NCBI GenBank assembly: GCA_023249815.1
Contig: JAHFBX010000024.1
Coordinates: 1-16,819, forward strand
Direction of reading: 5' to 3'
Length of the DNA stretch: 16,819 nucleotides
Source of the DNA: Candidatus Eiseniibacteriota bacterium
Lineage (GTDB): Bacteria; Eisenbacteria; RBG-16-71-46
Both the position numbers and the translations under genes were made by a program. The stretch's first letter is position 1; every line of letters starts with the position of its first letter. Below, piece after piece: positions 16,741-16,819 of this stretch. The notes under the pieces are model-generated. The model ran no database searches. It was not told the DNA's origin and saw only the letters and a program-made list of their open reading frames with translations.

Positions 16741-16819
16741 CTATTCGTACCGAAGCGCGAGGATGGGATCGAGCGACGCCGCGCGCTTGGCCGGCCACAC
16801 GCCGAAGCCGATGCCCACG
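16741..16819 (-). CDS. ABC transporter permease C-terminus (MacB/FtsX-type), truncated by window edge
   Basis: The minus-strand frame from the right edge to the TAG at 16743-16741 encodes the last 25 residues, VGIGFGVWPAKRAASLDPILALRYE. The ending GxxPAxRAAxLDPxxALRYE is the hallmark of the last membrane helix and tail of MacB/LolE/FtsX-type ABC permeases. These work with an ATPase partner in lipoprotein release, peptide or drug export, or cell-envelope signalling. The rest, including the periplasmic MacB core domain, is outside the window. It converges on the second kinase with a 3-bp gap and no room for a separate terminator. Confidence 0.85.
   Translation of the reverse strand, partial: VGIGFGVWPAKRAASLDPILALRYE

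Overview
The window is GC-rich DNA with long intact reading frames on both strands. Two large Hanks-type serine/threonine kinases with extra C-terminal domains, MBG-repeat and FlgD/Fn3-type secreted protein pieces, and a NagB fused to a PIG-L deacetylase suggest an environmental bacterium of the Gemmatimonadota / Eisenbacteria / Acidobacteriota kind. This is inference from gene style; no rRNA or other marker is present to fix the taxon.

Layout. Bases 1-1263 (minus) hold the N-terminal 421 residues of a secreted MBG-repeat protein that runs off the left edge; its 246-bp repeats are strongly alike. Bases 1264 to about 2160 hold no convincing gene but are rich in short dyads. Bases 2161-2666 (plus) hold a decayed piece of a secreted NHL-like/Fn3/FlgD-type protein. 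A membrane kinase with a TolB-like/TPR C-terminus follows (2709-5660). A cold-shock protein (5995-5792, minus) has a long, highly structured leader containing an intrinsic terminator. A VOC-family protein (6427-6906, plus) is closed by a clear terminator.

The metabolic centre is a compact divergent cluster. On the minus strand are a type III polyketide synthase (8683-7598) and an isoprenylcysteine-methyltransferase-family membrane enzyme (7549-6998), the pair known from alkylpyrone/alkylresorcinol O-methyl ether pathways. On the plus strand, starting about 100 bp away, are a dedicated acyl carrier protein (8788-9042) and a FabF-type ketosynthase (9046-10263). A reasonable model is that ACP and KS make or edit the fatty acyl starter, the type III PKS builds a pyrone or resorcinol head group on it, and the membrane enzyme methylates it.

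A second minus-strand group reads sugar-1-phosphate guanylyltransferase-like gene (13686-12760), NagB/PIG-L fusion (12686-10797) and a small acidic protein (10772-10473), pointing to amino-sugar or nucleotide-sugar metabolism. On the plus strand, a second kinase (13933-16737) joins an N-terminal zinc ribbon, a kinase domain and a polytopic membrane C-terminus. It ends 3 bp from the convergent stop of a truncated MacB/FtsX-type permease at the right edge.
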